Notes: a model not told the origin generated them from the sequence alone. Shown: positions 16,388 to 25,629, numbered from the stretch's first letter. The stretch: 36,136 bases of DNA from Clostridium sp. CAG:452 (GCA_000434035.1 FR893524.1:271673-307808); one strand, 5' to 3'. Numbers and translations are program-made.

Positions 16388-18994
16388 ATGGCTGAAAAAT
16401 ATGAAGTCGTAGATAGTATTGAGAGTTTACAAAATACTATTACAAGAGTTAGAAAAGCACAAGAAGAATTCTCAAAATTTTCACAAGAAAAGGTTGACCA
16501 AATCTTTAAAGCTGCTGCAATTGCAGCAAATCAAGCAAGAATACCTCTTGCACAAATGGCAGTAGAAGAAACTGGTATGGGAGTAGTAGAAGACAAAATT
16601 ATAAAAAATCATTATGCTGCTGAATATATTTATAACAAATACAAAAATGAAAAAACAGTTGGAGTTGTTGAAGAAGATAACTATTATGGCATAAAAAAAG
16701 TGTTAGAACCAATTGGAGTAATTGGGGCAGTTATACCAACAACAAACCCAACATCAACAGCAATATTCAAAACATTAATTTGTTTAAAAACAAGAAATGG
16801 AATTATAATAAGCCCTCATCCAAGAGCTAAAGCTTCAACAATAGCGGCTGCAAAAGTTGTTCTAGAAGCAGCAGTAAAAGCGGGAGCTCCAGAAGGAATT
16901 ATAGGATGGATAGATGTTCCTTCACTAGAACTTACAAATACATTAATGCAATCAGTAGATACAATATTAGCAACAGGTGGACCTGGTATGGTTAAATCTG
17001 CTTATTCAAGTGGAAAGCCAGCACTTGGAGTTGGTGCAGGAAATACACCAGCAATTATAGATGAAAGTGCTGATATTATATTAGCAGTAAACTCAATTAT
17101 ACATTCAAAAACATTTGATAATGGTATGATATGCGCTTCTGAACAATCTGTAATTGTATTAGATAAAGTATATGATGCAGTAAAAGCAGAATTTGCAAAA
17201 AGAGGTTGCTATATATTAAATAGTGAAGAAATAGAAAAAGTAAGAAAAACAATAATTATAAATGGTGCATTAAATGCAAAAATAGTTGGACAATCTGCTT
17301 ATAATATTGCTAAACTTGCAGGTTTAGAAGTGCCAGAAACAGCAAAAATACTAATTGGCGAAGTAGAAAGTGTAGACCTATCAGAAGAATTTGCACACGA
17401 AAAATTATCACCAGTTTTAGCAATGTATAAAGCAAAAGATTTTGAAGATGCTTTAGCTAAAGCAAAACAACTTATAGCAGATGGAGGATTAGGGCATACT
17501 TCATCATTATATATAAATACACTTACACAAAAAGAAAAAATAGAAGAATTTTATAGCAATATGAAAACTTGTAGAGTACTTATAAATACTCCATCATCAC
17601 AAGGAGGAATAGGAGATTTATATAACTTTAAATTAGCTCCATCTTTAACACTTGGTTGTGGTTCTTGGGGAGGAAACTCAGTATCAGAAAACGTTGGAAT
17701 AAAACATTTATTAAATATAAAAACAGTTGCCGAAAGGAGAGAAAATATGCTTTGGTTTAGAGCACCTGAGAAGGTATATATAAAAAGAGGTTGCTTACCT
17801 GTAGCCTTAGAAGAATTAAAAAATGTAATGGATAAGAAAAAAGTATTTATAGTAACAGATACATTCTTATTTGAAAATGGTTATACAAAACCAATAACAG
17901 ATAAATTAGATGAATTAGGAATAGCACATACAACATTTTCAAATGTAGCACCAGATCCAACACTTGCTTGTGCAATAGAAGGAACAAGAGCAATGAATGA
18001 ATTTAAACCTGATGCAATAATTGCTGTTGGTGGTGGTAGTGCAATGGATGCTGGTAAAATTATGTGGGTTATGTATGAACATCCAGAAGTTGACTTCTTA
18101 GACATGGCAATGAGATTTATGGATATAAGGAAAAGAGTTTACACATTCCCTAAAATGGGTGAAAAAGCTTATTTTATAGCAGTTCCAACATCAGCAGGTA
18201 CTGGTTCAGAAGTTACACCTTTTGCAGTTATAACAGATGAAAAAACAGGAACAAAATATCCTTTAGCAGATTATGAATTATTACCAAAAATGGCAATAGT
18301 TGATTGTAATATGATGATGAATGCTCCAAAAGGATTAACATCAGCATCTGGTATAGACGCTGTTACACACTGCTTGGAGGCTTATGCTTCAATGATGGCT
18401 ACTGAATATACAGATGGACTAGCTATTGAGTCTTTAAAGAATATATTTAAATATTTACCAAGAGCTTATGAAAACGGAGCAAATGACCCAGAAGCAAGAG
18501 AAAAAATGGCAAATGCAGCTACAATGGCTGGTATGGCTTTTGCAAATGCTTTTTTAGGAGTATGCCATTCTATGGCACATAAACTTGGTGCTTTTCATCA
18601 TATACCTCATGGAATTGCAAACGCATTAATGATTGATTATGTTTTAAAATTTAATAGTGCTGAAGTACCAACAAAAATGGGAACATTCCCACAATATGAC
18701 CATCCACATACTTTAAGAAGATATGCAGAAGTTGCAGAAGCTTTAGGACTTGGTGGAGCAAATGATGAAGAAAGCTTGAATAACCTAATAAAAGCAATTA
18801 ATGAATTAAAAGAAAAAATAGGAATTAAGAAAACTATTAAAGATTATGGCATTGATGAAAAAGATTTCTTGGATAGATTAGATGAAATGTCAGAGCAAGC
18901 ATTTGATGACCAATGTACAGGTGCAAATCCAAGATATCCATTAATAAGTGAAATAAAAGAAATGTATCTAAAAGCTTATTATGGAAAAGAATAA
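16388..18994 (+). CDS. adhE: Bifunctional acetaldehyde-CoA/alcohol dehydrogenase
   Basis: AdhE reduces acetyl-CoA to acetaldehyde and then to ethanol with two NADH, a main redox outlet of fermenting anaerobes, and assembles into spirosome filaments. The 868 residues match the family. The N-terminal ALDH domain has GVIGAVIPTTNPTSTA, the NAD-binding GVGAGNTPA and the catalytic Cys in DNGMICASEQS. After a linker (RRENMLWFRAPEKVY), the C-terminal iron-dependent ADH domain has VGGGSAMDAGK, PTSAGTGSEVTPFAVI, and the metal ligands in HSMAHKLGAFHHIPHG. Start is ATG 16388 after AAGGAGG. Followed at 23 bases by a phosphotransferase gene. Confidence 0.98.
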   Translation: MAEKYEVVDSIESLQNTITRVRKAQEEFSKFSQEKVDQIFKAAAIAANQARIPLAQMAVEETGMGVVEDKIIKNHYAAEYIYNKYKNEKTVGVVEEDNYYGIKKVLEPIGVIGAVIPTTNPTSTAIFKTLICLKTRNGIIISPHPRAKASTIAAAKVVLEAAVKAGAPEGIIGWIDVPSLELTNTLMQSVDTILATGGPGMVKSAYSSGKPALGVGAGNTPAIIDESADIILAVNSIIHSKTFDNGMICASEQSVIVLDKVYDAVKAEFAKRGCYILNSEEIEKVRKTIIINGALNAKIVGQSAYNIAKLAGLEVPETAKILIGEVESVDLSEEFAHEKLSPVLAMYKAKDFEDALAKAKQLIADGGLGHTSSLYINTLTQKEKIEEFYSNMKTCRVLINTPSSQGGIGDLYNFKLAPSLTLGCGSWGGNSVSENVGIKHLLNIKTVAERRENMLWFRAPEKVYIKRGCLPVALEELKNVMDKKKVFIVTDTFLFENGYTKPITDKLDELGIAHTTFSNVAPDPTLACAIEGTRAMNEFKPDAIIAVGGGSAMDAGKIMWVMYEHPEVDFLDMAMRFMDIRKRVYTFPKMGEKAYFIAVPTSAGTGSEVTPFAVITDEKTGTKYPLADYELLPKMAIVDCNMMMNAPKGLTSASGIDAVTHCLEAYASMMATEYTDGLAIESLKNIFKYLPRAYENGANDPEAREKMANAATMAGMAFANAFLGVCHSMAHKLGAFHHIPHGIANALMIDYVLKFNSAEVPTKMGTFPQYDHPHTLRRYAEVAEALGLGGANDEESLNNLIKAINELKEKIGIKKTIKDYGIDEKDFLDRLDEMSEQAFDDQCTGANPRYPLISEIKEMYLKAYYGKE

Positions 18995-19017
18995 TTTCAA
19001 AAGAAAGGATGATAAAT

Positions 19018-19779
19018 ATGCATTATAATCTAGATAATCCAATAGCAGAAAGAAAAACCAAAACTGTTTATAAAGATAGTGACAAAACTATAAAATTATT
19101 TGTAGAGAACTACTCAAAAGCAGATATACTTAACGAGGCTTTAAATCAAGCTAGAGTAGAGGAAGGAACAACTCTAAATGTACCTAAACTACTAGAAGTA
19201 ACAAGAATAGATGGCAGATGGGGATTAGTTTCAGAACACATTGAAGGTACACCTCTTAATAAACTAATGGAAGAACACCCAGAAAAAGAAGAAGAGTATT
19301 TAAATCTTTTTGTTGATACTCAAATAAAAATATTATCAAACTCAGTTCCTTTGTTAAATAGAATAAAGGATAAATTTAGAAGGAAATTGAGTAATGCTGT
19401 AAACATAGATGAAAATACAAGATATGAATTAATGCAAAGATTAGAAGGAATGAAAAATCACACAAAATTATGTCATGGAGATTTTAATCCAAGTAATGTA
19501 ATTATAAAAGAAAATGGTGAAGTATATGTAATAGACTGGTCACACGTAACACAAGGGAATGCTTCGGCAGATGCAGCTAGAACATTCTTACTATTTTCTA
19601 TAGAAGGAAAAAGCGAATTAGCAGAAAAATATATCAATCTATTTTCAGAAAAATCTGGTATAACAAAAGCAAATATTCAAAGATGGATACCAATAGTTGC
19701 AGCAACTCAAATGACTAAAGGAAAAGAAGAAGAACAAGAATTTTTAAGCAACTGGATTAATGTTGTAGATTATGAATAA
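19018..19779 (+). CDS. Aminoglycoside/choline-kinase-like phosphotransferase
   Basis: A 253-residue APH-fold small-molecule kinase. N-lobe: YNLDNPIAERKTKTVYKDSD, then TIKLF with the probable ATP-binding Lys. Catalytic loop: LCHGDFNPSNVII (Asp as base, Asn as metal ligand). Metal-binding VIDWSHVTQGNASADAART replaces DFG. The substrate may be an aminoglycoside, choline, a sugar or another small molecule. The spacing of AAAGG (19003-19007) favours ATG 19018 over ATG 19009, which abuts it. Lies between adhE and a small membrane-anchored gene, all close together in one orientation. Confidence 0.8.
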   Translation: MHYNLDNPIAERKTKTVYKDSDKTIKLFVENYSKADILNEALNQARVEEGTTLNVPKLLEVTRIDGRWGLVSEHIEGTPLNKLMEEHPEKEEEYLNLFVDTQIKILSNSVPLLNRIKDKFRRKLSNAVNIDENTRYELMQRLEGMKNHTKLCHGDFNPSNVIIKENGEVYVIDWSHVTQGNASADAARTFLLFSIEGKSELAEKYINLFSEKSGITKANIQRWIPIVAATQMTKGKEEEQEFLSNWINVVDYE

Positions 19780-19800
19780 AAAATTAAGGAGGCATTAACA

Positions 19801-20220
19801 ATGAAAAAAAACACTGTAATTTATCTTGTAGCAGGAATAGTAGCACTTATAATAATTGGGCTTTCAATATATTTTGCTGTTGCACACAACAACACATCTG
19901 ATAACAGATATGATACTAAAAATATAACAATAGAGAAATACAATGAAAATGGCGAGCTAGAAAAAACAGTAGAAATAAAAAGAAAAAAAGATATAAATGA
20001 ACTTTTAGATATATGTAAAAATATATCATTAGAACAAGACGACACTTCAAAAAGTTTAGGAATAAAAACAGATGTAAAAATTAATTTACAAAACGGAGTA
20101 GAATTATATTTACAAGATGAAATAAATGATTATTGTTTCTATAAAACTGATGATGTTAAGTGTACAATAAAAATGCCAGAAGGATTAGTAGACTTTGTGA
20201 ATGATGTTTTAAAAGATTAG
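19801..20220 (+). CDS. Membrane-anchored hypothetical protein
   Basis: A 139-residue protein. Residues 6-28 form one membrane segment or uncleaved signal (VIYLVAGIVALIIIGLSIYF). The remaining 110 residues are hydrophilic and mixed alpha/beta (TIEKYNENGELEKTVEIKRK, then KTDVKINLQNGVELYLQDE), probably exposed outside. Start is ATG 19801 after AAGGAGG. It ends 15 bases before prfB. No family recognised. Confidence 0.7.
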   Translation: MKKNTVIYLVAGIVALIIIGLSIYFAVAHNNTSDNRYDTKNITIEKYNENGELEKTVEIKRKKDINELLDICKNISLEQDDTSKSLGIKTDVKINLQNGVELYLQDEINDYCFYKTDDVKCTIKMPEGLVDFVNDVLKD

Positions 20221-20235
20221 AATGGAGAGTGAATA

Positions 20236-21341
20236 ATGTTAGAGTTAGAAGAAAACAAGTTTAAAATCACAGCATTAAAAGAGAATTTAAAAAAGATTGG
20301 TGATTCACTTTGACATATCTAAAATCCAATTAGAAATAAACGAACTTGAGCAAAAGGTTAATGCCCCTAATTTCTGGGATAATCCAACAATGTCTACACC
20401 AATAGTTACAAAGTTAAAAAGACTAAAAAATGAAGTAGAAACATTCAGAAAATTAGAGCAAGAATTAAATAATATAGACGAAATGTCATTATTACTAATT
20501 GATGAACCAGATGAACAAATGTCTTTGGAAGTTCTAGAAGCTACAAAAAAAGTAGAAAAAGAACTAAATGAACTTGAAATAAAAACCTTATTATCTGGAA
20601 AATATGATCAAAACAATGCAATTCTTACCCTTCATCCTGGGGCTGGGGGAACAGAATCTCAAGATTGGGTTCAAATGCTATATAGAATGTATTCAAAATG
20701 GGCTTCTAGTAATAACTATACCGTAAAAGAACTAGATTACTTAGAAGGTGATGAAGCTGGAATAAAAAGTGTTACATTCTTAATTTCGGGCGAATACGCG
20801 TATGGATATTTAAAAGGGGAGATGGGAGTACATAGACTAGTAAGAATTTCTCCTTTTGATAGTGGAGGCAGAAGACATACTTCATTTGCTTCTTTAGAAG
20901 TATTGCCAGAAATATCAGAAGATATTGTATTAGATATAAATCCAGATGATTTAAGAATAGACACATATAGAGCATCACGGAGCAGGAGGTCAACACATAA
21001 ATAAAACTGACTCCGCAGTTAGAATCACACATATTCCAACAAATATAGTAGTTTCTTGCCAATCAGAAAGATCACAAGTTCAAAACAAAGAAACAGCTAT
21101 GAGAATGTTAAAGTCCAAACTTCTAGAATTAAAAGAAAGAGAACAAAAGGAAAAGATAGAAGATTTAAAAGGTGTACAAAAAGATATCGCTTGGGGAAGC
21201 CAAATTCGTTCATATGTATTTTGTCCATATACAATGGTAAAAGATCATCGAACGAATTATGAAGTTGGAAATGTTGAAGCTGTAATGAACGGAGATTTAA
21301 ATGGCTTTATGGAAAGCTATTTAAGATGGAGTAAAAAATAA
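20236..21341 (+). CDS. prfB: Peptide chain release factor 2, needing two +1 frameshifts
   Basis: RF2 ends translation at UAA and UGA. The start is ATG 20236 after GGAGAG. After 25 codons (MLELEENKFKITALKENLKK...) the frame reaches CTT-TGA-C at 20308-20314, the classical RF2 autoregulatory +1 site. Skipping T20311 continues as DISKIQLEINELEQKVNAPN. ISPFDSGGRRHTSF contains the SPF anticodon tripeptide. At 20978 the frame meets CGG; skipping that C gives GAGGQHINKTDSAVRITHIP, placing the catalytic GGQ at residues 250-252, then runs to 21341, 367 residues in all. Without the second shift the protein ends at 255 residues with no GGQ and cannot release peptides. purH follows after 16 bases. Confidence 0.96.
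20308..20314 (+). promoter_or_regulatory. Classical prfB programmed +1 frameshift (CTT TGA C)
   Basis: Leu25 CTT is followed by in-frame TGA and C, the conserved slippery stop. The upstream internal Shine-Dalgarno-like element usual in prfB is weak here (ATTGGTGATT at 20296-20305). Confidence 0.95.
20978..20981 (+). other. CGG-type +1 frameshift site in prfB
   Basis: Context TCA-C-GGA, directly before the GGQ loop (Ser-Gly-Ala-Gly-Gly-Gln). The zero frame stops eight codons later. Confidence 0.8.
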
Positions 21342-21357
21342 TAGGAGGTTGTTTGTA

Positions 21358-22905
21358 TTGAAAGCGTTAATTAGTGTTTCTGATAAAACAGGAATTGTAG
21401 AATTTGCAAAAGAATTAGAAGAATTAGGTATTGAAATAATTTCAACTGGTGGTACATATAAAAAACTAAAAGAAGAAGGCGTTAAAGCTATTGAAATTTC
21501 AGATTTAACTGGATTTCCAGAATGTCTAGATGGAAGAGTAAAAACTCTTCATCCAAAGGTACATGCAGGAATTTTAGCTATGAGAAGCAATCCAAAACAT
21601 ATGGAGCAATTAAAACAATTAAATGTAGACACAATAGATTTTGTTGTAGTTAATTTATATCCATTTAAGCAAACAATATTAAAAGAAGGTGTAACAAGAC
21701 AAGAAGCAGTTGAAAATATAGATATAGGTGGCCCTACAATGCTTAGAAGTGCTGCTAAAAACTATCAAGATGTTACAGTAATAACAGATCCAAAAGATTA
21801 TGAAAAAGTTTTAACAGAATTAAAAGAAAATGGAAGAGTTTCTTTAGACACAAAATTCTATTTAATGAATAAAGTCTTTGAACATACAGCAAGTTATGAT
21901 GCGATGATTTGTAATTACTTAAAACAAGAAAGAAAAGATGAAAGTTTACCTCAAGAACTTACTCTAACGTATGAAAAAGTTCAAGAAATGAGATATGGAG
22001 AAAACCCTCATCAAATAGGAGCTTTATATAAAGAAATTGGAAAATGCGAAGGTTCTCTAACAATTGCAAAACAATTAAACGGAAAAGAATTATCATTTAA
22101 CAATATAAACGACACGAATGGAGCTTTGGAATTATTAAAAGAATTTGACGAGCCAACTGTTGTAGCATGTAAACATGGAAATCCATGTGGAGTAGGTAGT
22201 AGTACAGATATTTATGAAGCTTGGAAAAAAGCATTTGAAGCAGACAAAACATCAATATTTGGTGGAATAGTAGTCGCTAATAGAGAGATAACAGAAAAAA
22301 TGGCAAACGAAATGAAGGAAATCTTTTTAGAGGTTATCGTTGCACCATCATATGAAGAAAAAGCATTAGAAATATTAAAACAAAAACCAAATCTAAGATT
22401 ACTTTTATTACCAAGCATTACTGTAAAACAACCAGAAGGTTCTTATGATATTAAAAAAATAAATGGAGGAATAATACTTCAAACTATAGATTCTAAGTTA
22501 TTAGACGATTACACAGTAGTAACTGATAGAAAACCAACAGATAAAGAATTAGAAGATATGTTATTTACTTGGAAAATAGTAAAATATACTAAATCAAATG
22601 GAATAGCACTTGGAAAAGATAAACAATCAATAGGAATTGGACCAGGTCAAGTAAATAGAATTTGGGCAACAAAGCAATCAATAGAACACGCAAATGAATT
22701 AATAGGCGAAGGCGTAACAAAAGGTGCAGTACTTGCCTCTGATGCATTTTTCCCATTCTCAGACTGTGTAGAAGCAGCCCATGAAGCAGGAATAACAGCT
22801 ATAATACAACCAGGCGGAGCAAAAAGAGACCAAGAATCAATAGATAAATGTAATGAATATGGAATGACTATGATATTTACAGGAATGAGACATTTCAGAC
22901 ATTAG
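21358..22905 (+). CDS. purH: Bifunctional AICAR transformylase / IMP cyclohydrolase
   Basis: PurH performs the last two steps of de novo purine synthesis, AICAR to FAICAR to IMP. The 515 residues hold an N-terminal cyclohydrolase (GGTYKKLKEEGVKAIE, GRVKTLHPKVHAGIL, NLYPFKQT, NIDIGGPTMLRSAAKN) and a C-terminal transformylase (MRYGENPHQIGALY, KHGNPCGVG, SDAFFPFSD, PGGAKRDQESID) ending in MIFTGMRHFRH. TTG 21358 is the likely start because AGGAGG (21343-21348) sits nine bases before it; TTG 21349 abuts the site. No other pur gene is near. It is probably co-transcribed with prfB and ended by a strong terminator. Confidence 0.97.
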   Translation: MKALISVSDKTGIVEFAKELEELGIEIISTGGTYKKLKEEGVKAIEISDLTGFPECLDGRVKTLHPKVHAGILAMRSNPKHMEQLKQLNVDTIDFVVVNLYPFKQTILKEGVTRQEAVENIDIGGPTMLRSAAKNYQDVTVITDPKDYEKVLTELKENGRVSLDTKFYLMNKVFEHTASYDAMICNYLKQERKDESLPQELTLTYEKVQEMRYGENPHQIGALYKEIGKCEGSLTIAKQLNGKELSFNNINDTNGALELLKEFDEPTVVACKHGNPCGVGSSTDIYEAWKKAFEADKTSIFGGIVVANREITEKMANEMKEIFLEVIVAPSYEEKALEILKQKPNLRLLLLPSITVKQPEGSYDIKKINGGIILQTIDSKLLDDYTVVTDRKPTDKELEDMLFTWKIVKYTKSNGIALGKDKQSIGIGPGQVNRIWATKQSIEHANELIGEGVTKGAVLASDAFFPFSDCVEAAHEAGITAIIQPGGAKRDQESIDKCNEYGMTMIFTGMRHFRH

Positions 22906-22925
22906 AATTTAAATATTTAATATTA

Positions 22926-22955
22926 AAGAAGAGATTTTAAAATCTCTTCTTTTTT
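22926..22955 (+). terminator. Rho-independent terminator after purH
   Basis: A perfect 13-bp palindrome (22926-22938 with 22939-22951), AAGAAGAGATTTT/AAAATCTCTTCTT, running into a T tract. Confidence 0.9.
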
Positions 22956-23033
22956 GTTTTTATCGTTCTAAATTAGACAAGACCTGAATATATATATTTA
23001 TGTACCAAGATTTTATTAGGAGGTCGATGTTTT

Positions 23034-23330
23034 ATGGCAATAGAAGAAAGAAAAGCATTAAATACAAATGTTATTCAGAATCTAGTTTTAGAGAATAGAG
23101 AAAAATTAAGTATTTCTGGAGTATTAGATGTTTTAAGCTTTGATGATCAAATAGTAATAGTTGAAACTGAATTAGGACTTTTGAGTGTAAAAGGAGAAAA
23201 TCTAAGAATTAATAAATTAAGTATAGACACATCTGAAGTCGTTGTTGAAGGGGATATATTTAATTTATCATACTCCGAAAAATCAGCAGATAAAAAAGGT
23301 GGTTCCTTAATAGGAAAAATATTTAAATAA
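23034..23330 (+). CDS. yabP: Sporulation protein YabP
   Basis: A 98-residue protein matching YabP: NLVLENREKLSISGVLDVLSF, then TELGLLSVKGENLRINKL. YabP is a small beta-rich sporulation protein made in the mother cell in Bacillus and implicated in spore cortex/coat morphogenesis. Start is ATG 23034 after AGGAGG (23018-23023). yabQ and divIC follow in the same order as in Bacillus subtilis. The position and neighbours make the assignment firm and imply a spore-forming host. Confidence 0.92.
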   Translation: MAIEERKALNTNVIQNLVLENREKLSISGVLDVLSFDDQIVIVETELGLLSVKGENLRINKLSIDTSEVVVEGDIFNLSYSEKSADKKGGSLIGKIFK

Positions 23331-23344
23331 AATAGGGTGAGATA

Positions 23345-23833
23345 TTGAATAATCAAGCATATATATTTTTTATTTTTATACTTAATGGATTAATTATTGG
23401 AATTCTATTTGACATTTTTAGAATTATGCGAAAATCATTCAAAACATCAGATTTTAGAACAAATTTGCAAGATATACTTTTTTGGATTTTTACAGGATTA
23501 ATTCTTCTATATTCAATTTTTAGATTTAATAATGGAGAACTAAGAGCCTATATATTTTTAGGAGTATTTATAGGGGTAGCATTATATATGTTGCTATTTA
23601 GTAAAATTTTTATAAAAGTAAATTTATTTATTGTAAAAATAATAAAGCAAGTATTTAAGTATATTCTTGTTATTCCTATAAAATATATTTTTAAATTCAT
23701 AAGGAAAATACTTTTAGCACCAATATCATTTGTATTTATTAACCTAAGAAAAACTTTGTCAAATTTTAAGAAAAAAATTATATCTTTGCATAATAAAAAG
23801 AAAAAAAATGAATTTAAGAAGGATTTCACTTAA
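23345..23833 (+). CDS. yabQ: Spore cortex biosynthesis protein YabQ
   Basis: A 162-residue membrane protein. Hydrophobic segments lie at about 5-25 (AYIFFIFILNGLIIGILFDI), 43-60 and 68-88, and the tail is strongly basic (KKKIISLHNKKKKNEFKK). The NGLIIGILFDIFRIMRKSFK stretch is the YabQ signature. YabQ is needed for cortex assembly and sits in the membranes around the forespore. TTG 23345 is the start, four bases after the ribosome binding stretch AGGGTGAG. The downstream neighbour divIC agrees with the known cluster. Confidence 0.88.
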   Translation: MNNQAYIFFIFILNGLIIGILFDIFRIMRKSFKTSDFRTNLQDILFWIFTGLILLYSIFRFNNGELRAYIFLGVFIGVALYMLLFSKIFIKVNLFIVKIIKQVFKYILVIPIKYIFKFIRKILLAPISFVFINLRKTLSNFKKKIISLHNKKKKNEFKKDFT

Positions 23834-23901
23834 TTTTGTTGAAATATATATTATAAGTATTGAATTTACATATTTTATGGATAAATTGGAGATAATTACT
23901 G

Positions 23902-24186
23902 ATGAAAAAACTTTTAAAATCAAAAAAAATCTATAAAAACCTATTATTTGTAGCAATTTTTGCTTATGTATTATATATTTTTATAGGTCAACAAAAAACT
24001 TTAAACTCATATAAAAATACTAATGAATATTATACAGAACAAATAAACAAGCAATTAGCATATCAAGAGTCTTTAACAGCTAAAAGAGATAACATCAATT
24101 CGAAAGAATATATAGAAGATGTTGCTAGAGAAAAACTAGATATGTATTTGCCAAATGAAAGAGTATATATAGACAAAACCAAATAA
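23902..24186 (+). CDS. divIC: Cell division protein DivIC (FtsB/DivIC family)
   Basis: A 94-residue bitopic septum protein. It has a short basic N-terminus, a membrane segment at about 14-30 (LLFVAIFAYVLYIFIG), then a coiled coil (LNSYKNTNEYYTEQINKQLA, followed by YQESLTAKRDNI) and the conserved end EYIEDVAREKLDMYLPNERV. DivIC joins FtsL and DivIB in the divisome. Its place after yabP-yabQ is the classical arrangement. Start is ATG 23902 after TTGGAGA. Confidence 0.92.
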   Translation: MKKLLKSKKIYKNLLFVAIFAYVLYIFIGQQKTLNSYKNTNEYYTEQINKQLAYQESLTAKRDNINSKEYIEDVAREKLDMYLPNERVYIDKTK

Positions 24187-24191
24187 TAAGC

Positions 24192-24217
24192 AGTAGGCTT
24201 TGCTTTAAAAGCCTACT
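24192..24217 (+). terminator. Terminator after divIC
   Basis: AGTAGGCTTT (24192-24201) pairs with AAAGCCTACT (24208-24217), followed by TTATAAATTTTCT. Confidence 0.75.
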
Positions 24218-24308
24218 TTATAAATTTTCTATTTTTTTTAGATTCTTATAATAAATTTCCAAATGATTTTAAATTATATAAATTAATAAAATATTAGGGG
24301 GCTTAATT

Positions 24309-25628
24309 ATGAATTTTGAGGGGCTAACACTTACAGAATTAAAAGATATGGCAAAAGAAAAAGGAGTTAAAAATATTTCAAAGCTAAAAAAAGAAGATTT
24401 GATACAAATTTTATCTAAAGAAACAAATACTATACCAACTGAAGAAATAAAAAAAGAAGAAAAAAATTCCTCTGTAACTTCTGGAGGATATAAATTAACA
24501 AATGAAGGTGATGAATTTGTAGAAGGAATTCTAGAAGTTTTACCTGATGGATATGGATTTTTAAGAGGTGATAATTATTTACCTACGCCAAAAGATGTAT
24601 ATATATCACCTGTACAAATTAAACGTTTTAGACTAGATACCGGTGACGTTATAAAGGGAATTAAAAGAACTCCAAAAGAGGGCGAAAAATTTCCAGCCTT
24701 AATATATGTAGGAGAAGTAAATGGAGAACACCCAGAAAAAGCTATGAAAAGGCGTTCTTTTGATGATTTAATACCAATATACCCTAATAAAAGAATAAAA
24801 TTAGAAACAACTCCAAATGAATATACAATGAGATTAATGGATTTATTATCTCCAATAGGAAAAGGGCAGAGGGGAATGATAGTTGCTCCACCAAAGGCAG
24901 GAAAAACAACTATTTTAAAGAAAATAGCAAATAGTATTACAACAAATAACCCTGATATTGAACTTATAGTTTTATTAATAGATGAGAGACCAGAAGAAGT
25001 TACAGATATGAAAAGATCTATTAAAGGTGATGTTATATATTCTACATTTGATGAACTTCCAGAACATCACGTTAAAGTAGCAGAAATGGTTCTAGAAAGA
25101 GCTAAAAGACTAACAGAACAAAATAAAGATGTGGTAATATTGTTAGATAGTATAACCCGTTTGGCAAGAGCATATAACTTAGTAATACCTACATCAGGAA
25201 GAACATTATCTGGAGGACTTGATCCTAGTGCTTTACATAAACCAAAAAGATTTTTTGGTGCTGCTAGAAATACAGAAGATGCAGGAAGTTTAACAATTCT
25301 TGCAACAGCTCTAGTAGATACAGGTAGTAGAATGGATGATGTTATATTTGAGGAGTTTAAAGGAACAGGTAATATGGAAGTTCATCTAGATAGAAAACTA
25401 TCTGAAAAGAGAATTTTCCCAGCTATAGATATAAATAAATCTGGAACAAGAAGAGAAGATTTACTATTATCAAAAGAAGAATTAGAAACTGTATTTGCTT
25501 TAAGAAAAGCAATGGCAAATATGTCTGTACAAGAAATGACTGAACAATTAATTGATCAAATAATTTCTACAAAATCTAATGAAGAATTTATAGAAAGAAT
25601 GAAATATTTCTTTAAAGATAATAAATAA
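24309..25628 (+). CDS. rho: Transcription termination factor Rho
   Basis: Rho is the hexameric RNA translocase that ends transcription of untranslated RNA. The 439 residues show a Rho_N helical module (LTLTELKDMAKEKGVKNISK), a lysine/glutamate linker, the cold-shock-like RNA-binding domain (EGILEVLPDGYGFLR, VYISPVQIKRFRL, GDVIKG) and the RecA-type ATPase. The ATPase has the P-loop APPKAGKTTILKK, LIDERPEEVTDM, the Q-loop region ITRLARAYN and the R-loop RTLSGGLDP. Start is ATG 24309 after TTAGGGGGC. It ends the plus-strand housekeeping block. Confidence 0.97.
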   Translation: MNFEGLTLTELKDMAKEKGVKNISKLKKEDLIQILSKETNTIPTEEIKKEEKNSSVTSGGYKLTNEGDEFVEGILEVLPDGYGFLRGDNYLPTPKDVYISPVQIKRFRLDTGDVIKGIKRTPKEGEKFPALIYVGEVNGEHPEKAMKRRSFDDLIPIYPNKRIKLETTPNEYTMRLMDLLSPIGKGQRGMIVAPPKAGKTTILKKIANSITTNNPDIELIVLLIDERPEEVTDMKRSIKGDVIYSTFDELPEHHVKVAEMVLERAKRLTEQNKDVVILLDSITRLARAYNLVIPTSGRTLSGGLDPSALHKPKRFFGAARNTEDAGSLTILATALVDTGSRMDDVIFEEFKGTGNMEVHLDRKLSEKRIFPAIDINKSGTRREDLLLSKEELETVFALRKAMANMSVQEMTEQLIDQIISTKSNEEFIERMKYFFKDNK

Positions 25629-25629
25629 A

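Noticed and set aside
4588..20981. Explaining the five frameshifts as ordinary sequencing homopolymer errors or pseudogene decay
   Set aside because: None lies in a homopolymer. All add the same base in the same codon context, and three genes are essential or nearly so. A hidden systematic artefact is still possible, so read mapping is listed as the key test.
4588..20981. CGG reassigned to another amino acid or to stop
   Set aside because: Reassignment alone leaves every downstream frame wrong. Only a one-base skip restores the proteins.
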